DNA of 64,000 nucleotides from the NCBI RefSeq assembly GCF_019798055.1, contig NZ_JAHOPH010000005.1, forward strand, positions 1-64,000. The letters are read 5' to 3'. Origin of the DNA: Salsipaludibacter albus. GTDB lineage: Bacteria > Actinomycetota > Nitriliruptoria > Nitriliruptorales > Nitriliruptoraceae. The first letter of the stretch is position 1. Each line of letters starts with the position of its first letter. The position numbers and the translations under genes are program-made. The notes below the pieces were generated by a model, which was not told the origin of the DNA, ran no database searches, and saw only the letters and a program-made list of their open reading frames with translations. Below are positions 6,511-16,096 of this stretch, piece after piece.

Positions 6511-8696
6511 GTGCCCGACCCCGGCCCACCACGGGACACGCCCACCTGGGGATCGTCGGCCGCCTCCGACTCCCCGCCGGCCAGGACGTCGTCGGCGGTG
6601 TCGCGGTCCAGGTCGAGGCGATCGTCCTCGACCGTGTCGTCATCGGCGTGGTACCCGTCGTCGCCGTCCTCGTCGTCGAGCACGGCCGGCGGCAGCACGT
6701 CGGGATCGACGTCGACGGTGGCCGGGTCCAGTCGTCGGAGCACGGCCTCGCGGATCTTGGCGTGACTCTCCTCGGCAGGCCGGGTGGCGTCGACGACCAG
6801 GTAGCGGCTGGGCGTCATCGCGGCCAGCCGCCGGAAGGCCTCGTTGACCCGCAGGTGGAAGTCCAGCCCCGCGGACTCCAGCCGGTCCAGGCTGGTCCCG
6901 GACCGTCGCAGGCCCTCGTCGGCCGGCACGTCCAGCAGCACGACCAGGTCGGGGGCCACGCCACCGGTCGCCCACCGGTTGAGCCGGGCGACCTCGTCAC
7001 TGCCCAGGCCACGGCCCACGCCCTGGTAGACGATCGAGGAGTCCACGAAGCGATCGCAGATCACCACCTTGCCCTCCTCGAGCGCCGGCGAGATGACCTC
7101 GGACACGTGCTGGGCCCGTGCCGCGGCGTAGATCATCGCCTCGGCCCGGTCCGACATCTCGCGTTCGTCCGGATCGAGCACCAGGTCACGCAGGCGTTCG
7201 CCGATCGCCGTGCCGCCCGGCTCACGGGTCAGGATCGGCTCGACCTCCCCCTCGCGCAGGACCTCGGCAAGCAAACGCATCTGGGTGGACTTGCCCGCAC
7301 CGTCGCCACCCTCGAAGACCACGAACATGCCCCGGGTCCGACCGTCGTGCAACGGCATCCCCCCGGTCAGCTGGAGGGCCCGGTGCACGGCCCAGCCGGA
7401 GTAGACCGCACCGACCAGGGCCAGCAGGCCGGCGGCGATCAGGGTGATCCGCACGCCACCGATCTCGTACACGCCGCTGCGCGGTTCGGGGCCGATGACC
7501 CCCACCAGGAACGGCGCCATGGTCGTGGCGGCGAACAGCGCGGTCCGCACTCCGGTGTTGAAGGCGCCGAAGGTGCGGCCCCGGATCTCGTCGGCCGAGT
7601 ACTCCTGGAGCATCGTGTAGCCGGTGAGCAGGGCGATGCCCCCGCCGGCACCCATCAGCAGGGCCGGTGCGATCGCCAGGTCCAGGCGTGGCATCAGCGC
7701 GGTCGCGATCAGGGCGCCACCGGCCACGCCGATCGCCGGGGCGAACATGCGCTCCTTGCCCACCCGCGGCTCGAGCCAGGTCGACGCCAGCACGCCCAGG
7801 AACAACCCGGTCCCCACGATGCCGGCCAGGATGCCGAACCCGTTGGGGCCGGCGTTGACCATCCCGGCGTAGAACTCGCCCACCGCGATCACCGCGCCGG
7901 CCGCCAACGCCGCACCCATGACGCCCATGATGAGCGCACGCACCAGTGGCTGGCCGGCGATGAAGCGCAGGCCCTCCATCATCTGCTCGCCCGCACCGGG
8001 TCGCTCCTCGCGCTTGGCGAGGCGCTCGGGCCGTCCCGAGATGCCGGGGATGCGACTGACGAACCAGGCCGACAGCAGGAAGGTCAGGCCGTTGAACCAG
8101 AACGCCAGGGCCGACGGACGCGCCTCCAGGAAGGCGATGTCCGGCAGGAACGAGACCAGGCTGACGATCGCGGCGTAGCCGAAGAAGCCCAGCGGGAACG
8201 TCCCGTAGGTGGACAGCAGGCTCAGCTGGTTGGCCTGGACCAGGTGCCCGCGCGGCACCAGGTTCGGGATGATGGCGTCCTTGACCGGGATGAACAGCGT
8301 CGCCATGACCTCGACCGCGAGGGTCGCCAGGATCAGGGCCCACACGTCCGCGGCGAACGGGATGGCCAGCATCACCAGCGCCCGGCCGACGTCGGTGAAG
8401 ATCATCAGTCGCCGGCGGTCCCAGCGGTCGGCGAAGACACCGGCGATCGGACCGAGCAGGATGGTCGGCAGGAACCGGGCGGCCAGGACGGCGGAGAGCC
8501 CGAACGCGGCCCCGCGGGTGTCGCTGCCCAGGATGCTGGTGGTGAACGCCGTGATCGCGGCGAAGCCCATCCAGTCGCCCAGGGACGACGACAGGCTGGC
8601 ATAGAGGACCCACTTGAACGGCGACCGCAGCACCGGCCCGAACTGGCCGGCGCCACCGGAGGTGGCCGCGTGGTCCGACGGCGTGTCATCATCCAT
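6507..8696 (-). CDS. tmk: MFS transporter - thymidylate kinase fusion
   Basis: This single frame of 729 residues joins two proteins. Residues 1 to about 430 form a major facilitator-type domain with around 12 hydrophobic segments and the loop GVFADRWDRRRLM between TM2 and TM3. From Met457 a complete dTMP kinase follows: MFVVFEGGDGAGKST (P-loop), TREPGGT (DRx/REPGG segment), DRFVDSSIVYQG and VVLLDVPADEGLRR. This kinase makes dTDP from dTMP, an essential step of dTTP synthesis. The last 60 or so residues are an acidic, disordered tail. As far as I recall, Streptomyces has a similar membrane-linked kinase beside topA. I chose the ATG at 8696; an upstream extension of 18 residues is possible. The stop overlaps holB by GTGA. 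Confidence 0.92.
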   Translation of the reverse strand: MDDDTPSDHAATSGGAGQFGPVLRSPFKWVLYASLSSSLGDWMGFAAITAFTTSILGSDTRGAAFGLSAVLAARFLPTILLGPIAGVFADRWDRRRLMIFTDVGRALVMLAIPFAADVWALILATLAVEVMATLFIPVKDAIIPNLVPRGHLVQANQLSLLSTYGTFPLGFFGYAAIVSLVSFLPDIAFLEARPSALAFWFNGLTFLLSAWFVSRIPGISGRPERLAKREERPGAGEQMMEGLRFIAGQPLVRALIMGVMGAALAAGAVIAVGEFYAGMVNAGPNGFGILAGIVGTGLFLGVLASTWLEPRVGKERMFAPAIGVAGGALIATALMPRLDLAIAPALLMGAGGGIALLTGYTMLQEYSADEIRGRTFGAFNTGVRTALFAATTMAPFLVGVIGPEPRSGVYEIGGVRITLIAAGLLALVGAVYSGWAVHRALQLTGGMPLHDGRTRGMFVVFEGGDGAGKSTQMRLLAEVLREGEVEPILTREPGGTAIGERLRDLVLDPDEREMSDRAEAMIYAAARAQHVSEVISPALEEGKVVICDRFVDSSIVYQGVGRGLGSDEVARLNRWATGGVAPDLVVLLDVPADEGLRRSGTSLDRLESAGLDFHLRVNEAFRRLAAMTPSRYLVVDATRPAEESHAKIREAVLRRLDPATVDVDPDVLPPAVLDDEDGDDGYHADDDTVEDDRLDLDRDTADDVLAGGESEAADDPQVGVSRGGPGSGT

Positions 8697-8922
8697 TCCG
8701 CGAAGGGTAACCGTGGGTCGGCGGGATCCTGCCGATGCTCCCCCGGCCATCCGTCGCGCCCGTCGACCTCCCCGCGGTGCTCGCTCGGGAGGTCGGATGG
8801 TGGCGGTCCTGGTTGGACGTCACCGCCCGGACGGGGCACGCTGTCGGACCGACCGATCCCCACGTCGCCCGCACCCGTGTCGTGCCTCCGGGTCTCGCCG
8901 GGCGAACCATCCTGGAGCCTGC
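8697..8922. promoter_or_regulatory. Divergent intergenic region (MFS-tmk / methyltransferase)
   Basis: These 226 bases must hold the promoters of the tmk-holB operon (minus) and the methyltransferase gene (plus). No convincing -35/-10 pair or strong inverted repeat was found by eye. Confidence 0.4.
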
Positions 8923-9744
8923 ATGGCCACCGCGCCCCCCGCCGACGCCCTCGAGGCCGCGACCTGCTTCCGCTGCGGCGACCCCGGCCGGCTCGAGTTC
9001 ACGGCCCGGCCCTTCGGCGTGCGCCGCTGCCCGGACTGCGACATCGTGTTCATCTCGCCCCGGCTCGACCTGGACGGGCGCGGGGCGCTCTACGACGACG
9101 CCGGCTACTTCGAGGGCAGCGTCTACTCGGGTGCCGGTGACGACGACGAGGGTGGCCTGGCCACCTTCTGGCAGCGCCGCTGGGCGTCGGGCCGGCTGGA
9201 CACCCTGGCGCGCTACCGGGGCCAGCCGGTCGACACCGCCGACGGCCGCCTGCTCGAGGTCGGCTGCGCCTACGGCCTGTTCGCCGCCCGGGCCCTGGCC
9301 CGCGGCTGGGACGTGGCGGCGATGGACGTGTCGGCCGCCGGCGTCGCGGCGACCTCGGCCCGGCTCGGGATCGACGTCCACCACGGACTGCTCGACGACG
9401 CCCCGTTCGCACCGTCCAGCTTCGACGTCGTGGCCGCCTGGGACGTGCTCGAACACGTGCCGGATCCCGGGGTCTTCCTGGCCCGGGTCCACGACCTGCT
9501 GGTGCCGGGCGGGACCGTGGCGCTGTCGTTGCCGAACGTGGCGTCGCTGCCGGCGCGGTCACTCCGGACGCGGTGGTGGACCCTGCGACCCGACGAGCAC
9601 ATCTGGCACTTCTCGCCGGAGACCCTGGCGGCCACGCTCGCCGATGCCGGGTTCACCCGCATCGCGCTGACCACCAGCCCGCTGACGGCCGGCAACCTCG
9701 GCCGCCTCGACTCCATGCTGGCGATGGCCACCCGCCCCGCCTGA
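8923..9744 (+). CDS. Class I SAM-dependent methyltransferase with N-terminal zinc ribbon
   Basis: The 273-residue product starts with a probable zinc ribbon formed by Cys15-x2-Cys18 and Cys36-x2-Cys39. A Methyltransf_23-type domain follows: GRLLEVGCAYGLFAARAL is the SAM-binding motif I, FDVVAAWDVLEHVPDPGVFL covers motif II/post-II, and LVPGGTVALSLPN is motif III. Proteins of this build methylate small molecules, often sugars or lipid-linked intermediates; the substrate here is unknown. I chose the ATG at 8923 because the zinc ribbon begins right after it and upstream sequence in frame is Arg-rich shadow. The gene is convergent with topA, with only 4 bases between the stops. Confidence 0.86.
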   Translation: MATAPPADALEAATCFRCGDPGRLEFTARPFGVRRCPDCDIVFISPRLDLDGRGALYDDAGYFEGSVYSGAGDDDEGGLATFWQRRWASGRLDTLARYRGQPVDTADGRLLEVGCAYGLFAARALARGWDVAAMDVSAAGVAATSARLGIDVHHGLLDDAPFAPSSFDVVAAWDVLEHVPDPGVFLARVHDLLVPGGTVALSLPNVASLPARSLRTRWWTLRPDEHIWHFSPETLAATLADAGFTRIALTTSPLTAGNLGRLDSMLAMATRPA

Positions 9745-9748
9745 GGGG

Positions 9749-12325
9749 TCAGGACTTCTTCTTCGAGGCCTTCTTCTTCGGGGCGGCCTTCTTCTTGGCC
9801 TTGCCCTTCTTCTTCTTGGGCTTCTGCTCGTCGACGTAGGTCAGCGACGGCATCGGGGGGTACTCCTCGGGCTCGGACAGCGGGGTGCCACCGAGCTCGG
9901 GGTCGTAGGCCTCGATGCCGGGGACGACCTCCATGGTGGTCACGGTCGGCAGTTCGAAGTCGTCGGCCTCGAACACGTGCTCGAGCTCCGGACCGGCACA
10001 GATGACGGTCGGGACCTTGCGGTTCTTCGGCGGCTTGCGCAGGGGCGCACCGCACTCCGGGCACGGATGCGACAGTGGCACGGACCAGACCGCGAACTGG
10101 TCGTCGGGGTAGCCCGTCGAGCCCAGGAACGGCTTGCCGTACCGGCTGCGACGCAGCTCCATGAACGATCCGGGATCGGTCGGCGAGCGGAACGCCTTCA
10201 CCTCGCCGTCGGCGTCCCCCTGGCGATCCATGTAGACCGCCCGGTTCTGGACGTTGAGGATGCCCTTGCACTTCGGGTAGTTCTGGCAGCCGTAGAACAG
10301 CCCGTACTTGCCCTCGCGCGGGATCATCAGCCCGCCGTCCTCCGGGCAGACCACGTTGGGGTCGGGCTCCGGCTCGGGCTCCGGCTCGCCCACCGTGCCG
10401 TCGTCGTTGAGCGGCAGGGTCCCGTCGCAGTCCGGCCAGCGTGAGCAGGACGCGAACCACTGCTTGGACTTGCCGGAGAACACCCGCTCCATCGGCGAGC
10501 CGCACACCGGGCAGTCGGCGGGCTCGACCAGCGGCGTGCGGGGCCGCTCGGGCTTGCGCTCGTCCACCCAGGTGTCGACCTCGTCGAGGAACCTGGTCAC
10601 GGTGCGACACCACTGCTCGTCACCCGCCGCGATCTCGTCGAGGGTCTCCTCCATGCGCGACGTGAAGTTGACGTCGACCACCTCGGTGAAGTGGTTCTTG
10701 AGGAAGACCGTGACGACCTCGCCCAGCGGGGTGGGGAAGAAGCGGCGGGACTCGAGTCGGACGTACTCGCGGTTGACCAGGGTCTGGATGATCGAGGCGT
10801 AGGTCGACGGGCGGCCGATGCCCTCGGCCTCCAGGGTCTTGACCAGCGTGGCCTCGGTGAACCGTGGCGGCGGCGTGGTGAAGTGCTGGTTGGCCAGCAG
10901 CTCGGCCAGGTCCAGCGCCTGGCCCTCGGTGATCTCGGGGAGCGAGTCGGCGTCGCGCTCGTCGTCCTCGGCATCGGGGTCACGCCAGTTCGTGTAGACC
11001 TTGATGAAGCCGTCGAACTTGAGCACCTGCCCGGTGATCCGGAAGGTGAACTCCTGCTCGGCATCGACGACGTCGGCCGAGACCCGGTCCTTGATGGCGT
11101 CGGCCATCTGGGTGGCGACGGTGCGCTTCCAGATCAGGTCGTACAGGCGCAGCTGGTCGGTCGACAGCTGGCTGGCGACACGGTCGGGCGAGCGGAACGC
11201 CGAGGTCGGACGGATCGCCTCGTGTGCCTCCTGGGCGCCCTTGGTCTTGCCGCTGTACTGCCGCGGCTTGGCGAGGGTGTAGCGGTCACCGAACTTCTCG
11301 TCCACGAGGCTGGTGATCTCGCCGACGGCCTGGCTGGACAGGTTCACCGAGTCGGTGCGCATGTAGGTGATCAGCCCGACCTCCTCGCCCTCGATGCGCA
11401 TGCCCTCGTAGAGCTGCTGGGCGACCCGCATGGTCCGTGCCGCGGAGAAGCCGAGCCGGTTGGCGGCGTCCTGTTGCAGCGTGGAGGTGGTGAACGGTGC
11501 CTTCGGGCGCTGCTTGGCCTCGGTGCGGCGCACCTCGGCGACGTGGTAGTCACGCCCCGTGGCGCGTTCGACGATGTCGTCGGCAGCCTCCTGGTCGCCG
11601 ACCAGCAGCAGCTCGGCCAGTTTCTTGTCGTTGCCCTCGTGCTTCTCGATGTCCTGGGGCTTGGCGATGCGGCGGTCCCCGACCGCGTACAGCCGTGCGT
11701 CGTAGGTGTCGGTGGCGTCCTCGGCGTCGGCCATCGTGGCGTCGAAGTCCCAGTACTCCTGGGGATCGAACGCGCGGATCTCGTTCTCGCGGTCGACGAT
11801 GATGCGCAGGGCCACCGACTGGACGCGCCCGGCCGAGATGCCCGACGAGACGGTCCGCCACAGCACCGGTGAGAGCCGGTAGCCCACGATCCGGTCGACG
11901 GCGCGCCGGGCCTGCTGGGCGTCGACCAGGTCCAGGTTGAGCGTCCGCGGCGCGGCGAACGCCTCCTGGATCGCCTCCTTGGTGATCGAGTCGAAGGTCA
12001 CCCGGTGCGTGGTCTCGACGTCCAGGCCGAGCTCGTCGGCGATGTGCCAGGCGATGGCCTCGCCCTCGCGGTCGAGGTCGGGGGCGAGCCAGACCGTGGC
12101 CTCCTTGGCGGCCTTGCGCAGGGCCGACACGTGCTTCTTGGAGCCGTCCGGGACGATGTAGGTGAGGTGGCAGCCGCCCGCCTGCTCGACCTCGATCGCG
12201 AAGTCGGACCGGGGCAGGTCGCGGATGTGGCCGTAGGAGGCCAGGACCTCGTAGTCGTTGCCGAGGTAGCGCTGGATCGTCTTGGCCTTGGCGGGCGACT
12301 CGACGATGACGAGGTTGTCTGCCAC
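9749..12325 (-). CDS. topA: DNA topoisomerase I
   Basis: This is a type IA topoisomerase of 858 residues that relaxes negatively supercoiled DNA. The TOPRIM domain is at the N-terminus (NLVIVESPAKAKTIQRYLG, then APDLDREGEAIAWH with the acidic metal ligands). The catalytic tyrosine is Tyr321 in GLITYMRTDSVNLS. The C-terminal part has three Cys-rich topoisomerase zinc-finger units (starting CPVCGSPM, CPEDGGLM and CPECGAPL; the second and third are partly degenerate). It ends in a Lys-rich tail (KKKKGKAKKKAAPKKKAS), as in many actinobacterial enzymes, where such tails help processivity. The GTG start at 12325 is chosen because GGGGGAAG lies about 7 bases upstream and the conserved fold begins four residues later. 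An upstream ATG at 12466 would add an unconserved stretch. Confidence 0.95.
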   Translation of the reverse strand: MADNLVIVESPAKAKTIQRYLGNDYEVLASYGHIRDLPRSDFAIEVEQAGGCHLTYIVPDGSKKHVSALRKAAKEATVWLAPDLDREGEAIAWHIADELGLDVETTHRVTFDSITKEAIQEAFAAPRTLNLDLVDAQQARRAVDRIVGYRLSPVLWRTVSSGISAGRVQSVALRIIVDRENEIRAFDPQEYWDFDATMADAEDATDTYDARLYAVGDRRIAKPQDIEKHEGNDKKLAELLLVGDQEAADDIVERATGRDYHVAEVRRTEAKQRPKAPFTTSTLQQDAANRLGFSAARTMRVAQQLYEGMRIEGEEVGLITYMRTDSVNLSSQAVGEITSLVDEKFGDRYTLAKPRQYSGKTKGAQEAHEAIRPTSAFRSPDRVASQLSTDQLRLYDLIWKRTVATQMADAIKDRVSADVVDAEQEFTFRITGQVLKFDGFIKVYTNWRDPDAEDDERDADSLPEITEGQALDLAELLANQHFTTPPPRFTEATLVKTLEAEGIGRPSTYASIIQTLVNREYVRLESRRFFPTPLGEVVTVFLKNHFTEVVDVNFTSRMEETLDEIAAGDEQWCRTVTRFLDEVDTWVDERKPERPRTPLVEPADCPVCGSPMERVFSGKSKQWFASCSRWPDCDGTLPLNDDGTVGEPEPEPEPDPNVVCPEDGGLMIPREGKYGLFYGCQNYPKCKGILNVQNRAVYMDRQGDADGEVKAFRSPTDPGSFMELRRSRYGKPFLGSTGYPDDQFAVWSVPLSHPCPECGAPLRKPPKNRKVPTVICAGPELEHVFEADDFELPTVTTMEVVPGIEAYDPELGGTPLSEPEEYPPMPSLTYVDEQKPKKKKGKAKKKAAPKKKASKKKS

Positions 12326-12901
12326 GTGCTCACTTCCCCCGGGGAGATGGATGCCGAGCGGGATGGCTCGACTGGCCGAGTTGCTGGTCCGCTCGACACG
12401 GGTCAAGGTGCGCCCTGGGCCCCCTCCCGTCAAGCCGGCACTGCCGCGAGACGTCCTGTGGGCCATCCGGCGACGGCTGGCCCCCTAGGGGGCCGACCAC
12501 CGCAGCGTGTCGTGCGCACAACGCGCACCTCGGTCGAGTCGACCCGCCGGCGGCCGTCCCCGAACCCGCGTCGGGCACCCCGATCCCGATCCGAGACCCG
12601 GCCCCACGGGGGCTGGTTCCGTGGCGTGTGGCAGATGTGGCCGTCAGGTAGTCTGCCCGACGGCTTCGCCGGTCCTCCCGAACCGGCCGTCGCGCACGCC
12701 CATTCGAACCTTCCATCACGGTCCCGCCCGGCACGGGCATGGCTTCGCTCGCCCGCACGGCGAGCCGCTGCGGACCGTCGGAGTCGAGGTGGCGAGCCGC
12801 CCGCCGGCGGCGACGGTCCCACGAGAGCCGGGCCCACCCGTCCGGCGGAGACCACCCACGTCCACACACACGTTCCACCACGAAAGCTCAGGAGCTCATC
12901 C
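12326..12901. promoter_or_regulatory. Divergent topA / hppA intergenic region
   Basis: The 576 bases between the two start codons hold the control regions of both genes. Visible elements are a 16-base perfect palindrome GGCCCCCTAGGGGGCC (12479-12494), a possible plus-strand -10 box TAGTCT (12649-12654) without a clear -35, and the AGGAG ribosome-binding site of hppA (12890-12894). Frames running through here are continuations of neighbouring shadows. I see no gene. Confidence 0.45.
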
Positions 12902-14998
12902 ATGGGTGTCATCCCGTACCTGTCGGCCGCTGCGGCCCTCGCAGGCCTCGCCCTGGCCTGGTACTTCAGCCGCATCGTCAACCGCGCCGACCCCGGCAAC
13001 GAGGTCATGCAGGAGCTGGCCGCCGCGATCCGCGAGGGGGCCCAGGCCTTCCTGCGTCGCGAGTACCAGTGGGTCGCGGTGTTCGTGGTGGTCATGACGG
13101 TCCTGATCGCCGTCGTGCTCCCGTACGGCGCGCCGTGGGGTGCCGTGGCCTACCTGATGGGCGCCATCTTCTCCGCGATCGCCGGCGTGGTCGGCATGCA
13201 GATCGCCACCTCCGCCAACGTGCGGACGGCCAATGCCGCCCGTGACGGCGCCGAGAAGGCCCTGCCGCTGGCGTTCAAGGGTGGGGCCGTCATGGGCTTC
13301 ACCGTGGCCGGGATGGGGCTGCTGGGGATCTCGCTGGCCTACATCATCTTCATCCACATCCTGGGCGTCGACGACGCCTTCAGCGTGGTGGCCACCTTCG
13401 GGCTGGGCGCCTCCTCGATCGCGCTGTTCGCCCGCATCGGTGGTGGCATCTACACCAAGGCCGCCGACGTCGGTGCCGACCTGGTCGGCAAGGTCGAGGC
13501 CGGCATCCCCGAGGACGACCCCCGCAACCCCGCCACCATCGCCGACAACGTCGGCGACAACGTGGGTGACGTCGCCGGCATGGGCGCCGACCTGTTCGAG
13601 TCCTACGCCGGGTCGATCGTCGCACCGATCGTCCTCGCCGCACTGCTGTTCGGTGGCTTCCTGACCGGCAACGCCGGCGAGATCACCGAGATCACCGAGG
13701 GCTCGCTGCTCCAGGCCACGTTCCTGTTCCCGCTGCTGATCGCCGCGATCGGCATGATCGCGTCGATCATCGGCGCCCTGCTGGTCCGGGGTCGCCCCGG
13801 CCGGTCGCTGTCCTCCCAGCTGCACTTCGGCACCAACCTCGCCATGGTCCTGACCGGTGTCGCGGCGCTGGCCGCCGGTTGGTGGCTGTTCGCCGACGTC
13901 GACGAGGTCGGCAACGGCCTGCTGCTCGGACTGGTGATCGTGATCGGCCTGGCGGCCGGCTACGCGATCGGGTTCGTCTCCGAGTACTACACCTCCGACC
14001 ACTACAGCCCCGTCAAGAAGCTGGCGGCCCAGTCCGAGACCGGTCCCGCGACGGTCATCATCGCCGGCATCGCCGACGGGATGATCTCCACGGTCGCCTC
14101 GGTCATCCTGATCGTGGCCGCCCTGGCCGGCTCCTACGGCCTCGGTGAGGTCGCCTTCAACATCGACGGCGGCGGGCTGTACGCCGCCGCCCTGGCCGCC
14201 ATCGGGATGCTCGCCACCACCGGCGCCGTCGTCGCGGTCGACGCCTACGGCCCGATCTCCGACAACGCCGGTGGGATCGCCGAGATGGCCCACCTGCCCC
14301 CCGAGGTCCGCGAGGTCACCGATGGGCTCGACTCGCTGGGCAACACCACCGCCGCCGTCGCCAAGGGCTTCGCCATCGGCTCGGCCGCGCTGACCGCGCT
14401 CGCCCTGTTCCGCTCCTACACCGCGGCCGTCGGCCTGGACGTCATCGACCTCACCTCGGTCGAGGTCATCTCCGGGCTGTTCCTGGGCTCGATGGCCACC
14501 TTCGCCTTCGCCGCGATGACCATGAAGTCGGTCGGGCGAGCCGCCCAGGCGATGATCGTGGAGGTCCGCCGCCAGTTCGCCGAGATCCCCGGCCTGCGCG
14601 AGGGCAAGGAGGGCGTCAAGCCCGACTCGGCCCGCTGCGTGGACATCTCGACCGCCGCGTCGCTGAAGGAGATGGTCCTGCCGGGGTCGCTGGCCGTCGT
14701 GCTGCCCCTGGCCGTGGGCTTCTTCTCGCCCGCCGCGCTCGGAGGCCTGCTCGCGGGCGCCCTCGCCACCGGGTTCATGCTGGCCATCTACATGGCCAAC
14801 GCCGGTGGGGCGTGGGACAACGCCAAGAAGTACATCGAGGCCGGCCACCACGGTGGCAAGGGCTCGGAGGCCCACAAGGCGGCCGTCACCGGCGACACCG
14901 TCGGTGACCCGTTCAAGGACACCTCCGGCCCGGCCATGAACATCCTCATCAAGGTCATGACCATCGTCTCGCTGGTGTTCGCCCCGGCCTTCCTCTAG
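12902..14998 (+). CDS. hppA: Membrane-bound proton/sodium-translocating pyrophosphatase
   Basis: This 698-residue integral membrane protein has about 16 hydrophobic segments and couples pyrophosphate hydrolysis to ion pumping across the cytoplasmic membrane. The substrate site is clear: [20 protein letters not shown] from about residue 180, then [20 protein letters not shown]. The segment [10 protein letters not shown] at 480-489 has Ala at the two positions where potassium-independent enzymes carry Lys and Thr, so by the known rule this is a potassium-dependent type. Whether it pumps protons, sodium or both cannot be read with certainty. The ATG at 12902 is preceded by AGGAG at 7 bases. A 13-bp hairpin follows the stop, so the gene is probably monocistronic. 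Confidence 0.96.
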   Translation: MGVIPYLSAAAALAGLALAWYFSRIVNRADPGNEVMQELAAAIREGAQAFLRREYQWVAVFVVVMTVLIAVVLPYGAPWGAVAYLMGAIFSAIAGVVGMQIATSANVRTANAARDGAEKALPLAFKGGAVMGFTVAGMGLLGISLAYIIFIHILGVDDAFSVVATFGLGASSIALFARIGGGIYTKAADVGADLVGKVEAGIPEDDPRNPATIADNVGDNVGDVAGMGADLFESYAGSIVAPIVLAALLFGGFLTGNAGEITEITEGSLLQATFLFPLLIAAIGMIASIIGALLVRGRPGRSLSSQLHFGTNLAMVLTGVAALAAGWWLFADVDEVGNGLLLGLVIVIGLAAGYAIGFVSEYYTSDHYSPVKKLAAQSETGPATVIIAGIADGMISTVASVILIVAALAGSYGLGEVAFNIDGGGLYAAALAAIGMLATTGAVVAVDAYGPISDNAGGIAEMAHLPPEVREVTDGLDSLGNTTAAVAKGFAIGSAALTALALFRSYTAAVGLDVIDLTSVEVISGLFLGSMATFAFAAMTMKSVGRAAQAMIVEVRRQFAEIPGLREGKEGVKPDSARCVDISTAASLKEMVLPGSLAVVLPLAVGFFSPAALGGLLAGALATGFMLAIYMANAGGAWDNAKKYIEAGHHGGKGSEAHKAAVTGDTVGDPFKDTSGPAMNILIKVMTIVSLVFAPAFL

Positions 14999-15018
14999 GT
15001 CGACACCGCACCTCCAGC

Positions 15019-15050
15019 CCGAACGGGTCGCCTCCGGGCGACCCGTTCGG
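15019..15050 (+). terminator. Terminator of hppA
   Basis: A perfect 13-bp stem (15019-15031 with 15038-15050, CCGAACGGGTCGC and its complement) around a 6-base loop begins 20 bases after the hppA stop. There is no U-tract. Strength and position make it the likely terminator. Confidence 0.75.
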
Positions 15051-15207
15051 CGTTCCACCCGTGTTCCACACGGACCGAACGCCATCACCCAGCTGTGCGC
15101 CGAGCCCGCTGGCGTTCCACCCGGGCACCACACGGACCGAACGCCATCACCCAGCTGTGCGCCGAGCCCGCTGGCGTTCCACCCGGGCACCACGCGGGCC
15201 GAACGCC
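15051..15207. repeat. 62-bp tandem repeat, about 2.5 copies
   Basis: Copies start at 15051, 15113 and 15175, an exact 62-base period; the third is cut after 33 bases. Copies 1 and 2 differ only in the bases just after CGTTCCACCCG. Within each unit GAACGCCA and TGGCGTTC form an inverted repeat, so each can fold into a hairpin. The unit also echoes the end of the hppA terminator arm (CGTTCGGCGTTCC). It lies between hppA and the convergent PH-domain gene and may act as extra bidirectional terminator or be a slippage duplication. No coding role is seen. Confidence 0.85.
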
Positions 15208-15241
15208 AGACGCGAGTGCGGGCGGTCGGCGGGGCCGGGGA

Positions 15242-16096
15242 TCAGAACAGGGAGGTGTCGTCGCGCTCGGGGTCGTCGGCTGCTGCGGACTCCGGGACGA
15301 GGCGCTCGTCGGTGACGGCGGCGCTGGTCGGCTCGTCGGGTTCCGGCGGGCTGGTGGTCGTCGGCGGGTCCAGCAGCGCCAGCCAGGCGGGCTCGCCACG
15401 CCGGTCGCCGTCGTCCGCGGTGCCACCCCGGTCGTCGCCGGCCTCGGCGGGGTCGTCGCCCTCGACCTCGGCAGGGGCGTCGGCCGGGTCGACCGGGTGG
15501 CCGTCCTCCTCCGTGACGTCGGGACGGCCGTTGCCGGCGAGCCCGTCGTCGGCCCGGTCCTCGCTCGGCCACGGGTGGGACGCGGTCAGGGCGGACGCGT
15601 GGTCCACCTCGGCAGCCGGTGCCCCGTCGTCGGGGGTCTCGTGGGCCCCCTGGACCTCGGCGACCACGCCCGAGGGCATCACGACGTCGAAGCCGTGCTG
15701 GCGTGACAGGTCGGTCAGCAGCTCGACCATCCGGTTGCGCTGGCGGCGCTGCAACCCGGCACTGGCCGGCACCGAGATCGGGGGTCGGCCACCCTTGGGC
15801 ACGACCACGAGGGCGGCCCGGAACCAGCCCGGACGACGCACCTCGACGTGGTCGATGCCGGCCCACAGGAGCCGGTGCTCGCGGAAGGCGTGCACGGTCA
15901 GGATCCCGTGGCGGTCGAGCACGGCACGCTGGCGCCACCACGCCAGTGCCAGCACGAACGCCAGGATCGCCGCCGGCAGTTCGAAGGCGAGGCTGCGGGT
16001 GTCGACCCACAGGATCACCCCGGCAGCGAGGAAGCCCAGCCCGACCAGTCCCCAGATCGAGGCCACCAGTCGACTGCGACGCTGCCCGAGTATCAC
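15242..16096 (-). CDS. Membrane-anchored PH-domain-like protein with acidic tail
   Basis: The 284-residue product has two adjoining hydrophobic segments at the N-terminus (WGLVGLGFLAAGVILWV and LPAAILAFVLALAWW). A small beta-rich domain follows (residues 58-140) that looks like a bacterial PH-like domain (VLDRHGILTVHAFREHRLLW, then HVEVRRPGWFRAALVVVPKG). The remaining 140 residues are Asp/Glu/Pro-rich and probably disordered in the cytoplasm. The GTG start at 16096 overlaps the upstream methyltransferase stop in a GTGA junction. Many actinobacteria have similar two-helix PH proteins of unknown role. The PH assignment is from pattern and architecture only. Confidence 0.7.
   Translation of the reverse strand: MILGQRRSRLVASIWGLVGLGFLAAGVILWVDTRSLAFELPAAILAFVLALAWWRQRAVLDRHGILTVHAFREHRLLWAGIDHVEVRRPGWFRAALVVVPKGGRPPISVPASAGLQRRQRNRMVELLTDLSRQHGFDVVMPSGVVAEVQGAHETPDDGAPAAEVDHASALTASHPWPSEDRADDGLAGNGRPDVTEEDGHPVDPADAPAEVEGDDPAEAGDDRGGTADDGDRRGEPAWLALLDPPTTTSPPEPDEPTSAAVTDERLVPESAAADDPERDDTSLF

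Noticed and set aside
12005-12901. Long N-terminal extension of the pyrophosphatase
   Set aside because: Its upstream half is antisense to topA, and the ATG at 12902 with AGGAG begins exactly at the conserved first helix.
15051-15207. Insertion-sequence remnant
   Set aside because: No transposase fragment or terminal inverted repeats are seen; only the tandem unit itself.
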